Source: Marinobacter szutsaonensis (GTDB lineage: Bacteria; Pseudomonadota; Gammaproteobacteria; Pseudomonadales; Oleiphilaceae). From it: a stretch of DNA of 64,000 nt. The notes under the pieces were generated by a model. The model saw nothing but the letters and a program-made list of their open reading frames with translations, was not told where the DNA came from and made no database searches. The translations under genes were made by a program, and so were the position numbers. Where the stretch lies: positions 2,604,001-2,668,000 of the forward strand of contig NZ_BAAAFC010000001.1 of assembly GCF_039523335.1 (NCBI RefSeq), given 5' to 3'. Shown piece by piece: positions 63,292-64,000 of the stretch (position 1 is the first letter of the stretch; every line of letters starts with the position of its first letter).

Positions 63292-64000
63292 GTGGACTTC
63301 AATCTGAACCCCAGGAACGAGTCGTACCGGAAACGCATCCGGGACTTTGTGGAACAGGAGCTGTTACCGCTGGAGCAGAACCCGGACGCTTATGACGAGC
63401 ATGAGAACATTGCGCCGGAATATCTGGAGCAGATGCGCGCCAAGGCCAGGGAGCAGGGCCTGTGGTGCCTGCAGATTCCCGAGCATCTCGGTGGCCAGGG
63501 GCTGGATATCTCCGGCATGGCGGCCTGCTACGAGGAGATGAACCGGTCCATCTTCGGGCCGGTGGTGTTCAACTCCGCAGCGCCCGATGACGGCAACATG
63601 ATCGTGTTGGCCAAGGTGGCCACCGAGGCCCAGCAGGAGCGTTGGCTCAAGCCCATTGTCGAGGGTCGGGTCCGGTCGTCGTTCGCCATGACCGAGCCAC
63701 CTCCCGGCTGCGGCTCGGACCCGGGCATGATGCAGACCACCGCCACCCGCAAGGGCGACCGCTGGGTGATCCATGGTCACAAGCATTACATCACCGGGGC
63801 CGGGGAAGCGTCCCATTTCATTTTGATTGCCCGTACCTCCGACGATACCCGCAAGGGCCTGAGCGCCTTCATGTTCCACAAGGACGATCCGGGCTGGGAA
63901 GTGGTGCGCCGCATTCCGATCATGGGGCCGGAGGAGCACGGTGGCCATTGCGAGATCCGTTTTGACGGCCTGGAAATTCCCGACGAGAACCGGCTGATGG
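63292..64000 (+). CDS. Acyl-CoA dehydrogenase (5' part)
   Basis: N-terminal 236 residues of an acyl-CoA dehydrogenase; the gene continues beyond the window. The start is GTG 63292 with AAGGAG upstream, beginning in the SDR stop codon. SFAMTEPPPGCGSD is the FAD- and acyl-binding signature and ITGAGEASHFILIARTS the following beta-domain strand. The LNPRNESYRKRIRDFVEQEL N-terminus and EHLGGQGL fit the long-chain ACAD branch. FAD-dependent; electrons pass to ETF. Co-transcribed with the SDR gene. Confidence 0.9.
   Translation, partial: MDFNLNPRNESYRKRIRDFVEQELLPLEQNPDAYDEHENIAPEYLEQMRAKAREQGLWCLQIPEHLGGQGLDISGMAACYEEMNRSIFGPVVFNSAAPDDGNMIVLAKVATEAQQERWLKPIVEGRVRSSFAMTEPPPGCGSDPGMMQTTATRKGDRWVIHGHKHYITGAGEASHFILIARTSDDTRKGLSAFMFHKDDPGWEVVRRIPIMGPEEHGGHCEIRFDGLEIPDENRLM

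Overview
The window is a dense, high-GC chromosomal segment from a gammaproteobacterium. The gene content (ben genes, an ectoine TRAP transporter, RNase J, a full alginate operon) points to a marine or halotolerant relative of Marinobacter or Pseudomonas. That placement is inferred from gene content and family resemblance; there is no rRNA or other phylogenetic marker. I saw no tRNA, rRNA, insertion sequence, prophage or CRISPR array.

Layout. 1-4.2 kb: the end of a benzoate catabolic operon (benC end, benD, benK, then benE behind a terminator), closed by four tandem REP-like hairpins. 4.4-13.6 kb: mixed housekeeping and accessory genes (DJ-1/PfpI protein, periplasmic binding protein, RNase J, thioesterase, HD-GYP phosphodiesterase, TauE-like permease, YchJ, RarD, DUF3565, DCC protein, SixA-CHAD fusion). 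13.7-22.8 kb: solute uptake, with an orphan TakP-like TRAP binding protein, a potABCD cassette and a second PotFGHI-ordered ABC cassette whose binding protein has lost part of the polyamine site. 22.8-26.3 kb: teaABCD, ectoine/hydroxyectoine TRAP uptake with its UspA partner. 26.4-31.6 kb: hydrolase, flavin monooxygenase, metallophosphoesterase, an Nmad3-family protein, an MscS channel and a stand-alone ovothiol-type N-methyltransferase. 31.6-37.3 kb: L-lactate utilisation (lldR divergent from lldP-lutABC) with two clear LldR-type operators. 37.3-44.2 kb: nitroreductase, MFS transporter, a cytosine operon (codB, a PucR-like regulator, codA) with a near-perfect sigma-54 promoter, panE and a small membrane protein.

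44.3-61.8 kb: a complete alginate gene cluster on the minus strand, in transcription order algD-alg8-alg44-algK-algE-algG-algI-algJ-algF-algX-algL-algA-algC. It covers GDP-mannuronate synthesis, c-di-GMP-controlled polymerisation, periplasmic epimerisation, acetylation and lysis, and export. The order differs from Pseudomonas aeruginosa: algIJF precede algXL, and algC closes the cluster. A 667-bp AT-richer leader lies upstream of algD. 62.5-64 kb: an SDR dehydrogenase and the start of an acyl-CoA dehydrogenase.

The segment as a whole suits a marine heterotroph that takes up aromatic acids, lactate, pyrimidines, polyamine-like solutes and compatible solutes and secretes alginate. The most notable observations are the nitrogen-type (sigma-54) control of the cytosine operon, the rearranged alginate operon with algC, the REP hairpins with paired compensatory changes, the chromosomal Nmad3 gene and the detached ovothiol methyltransferase domain.
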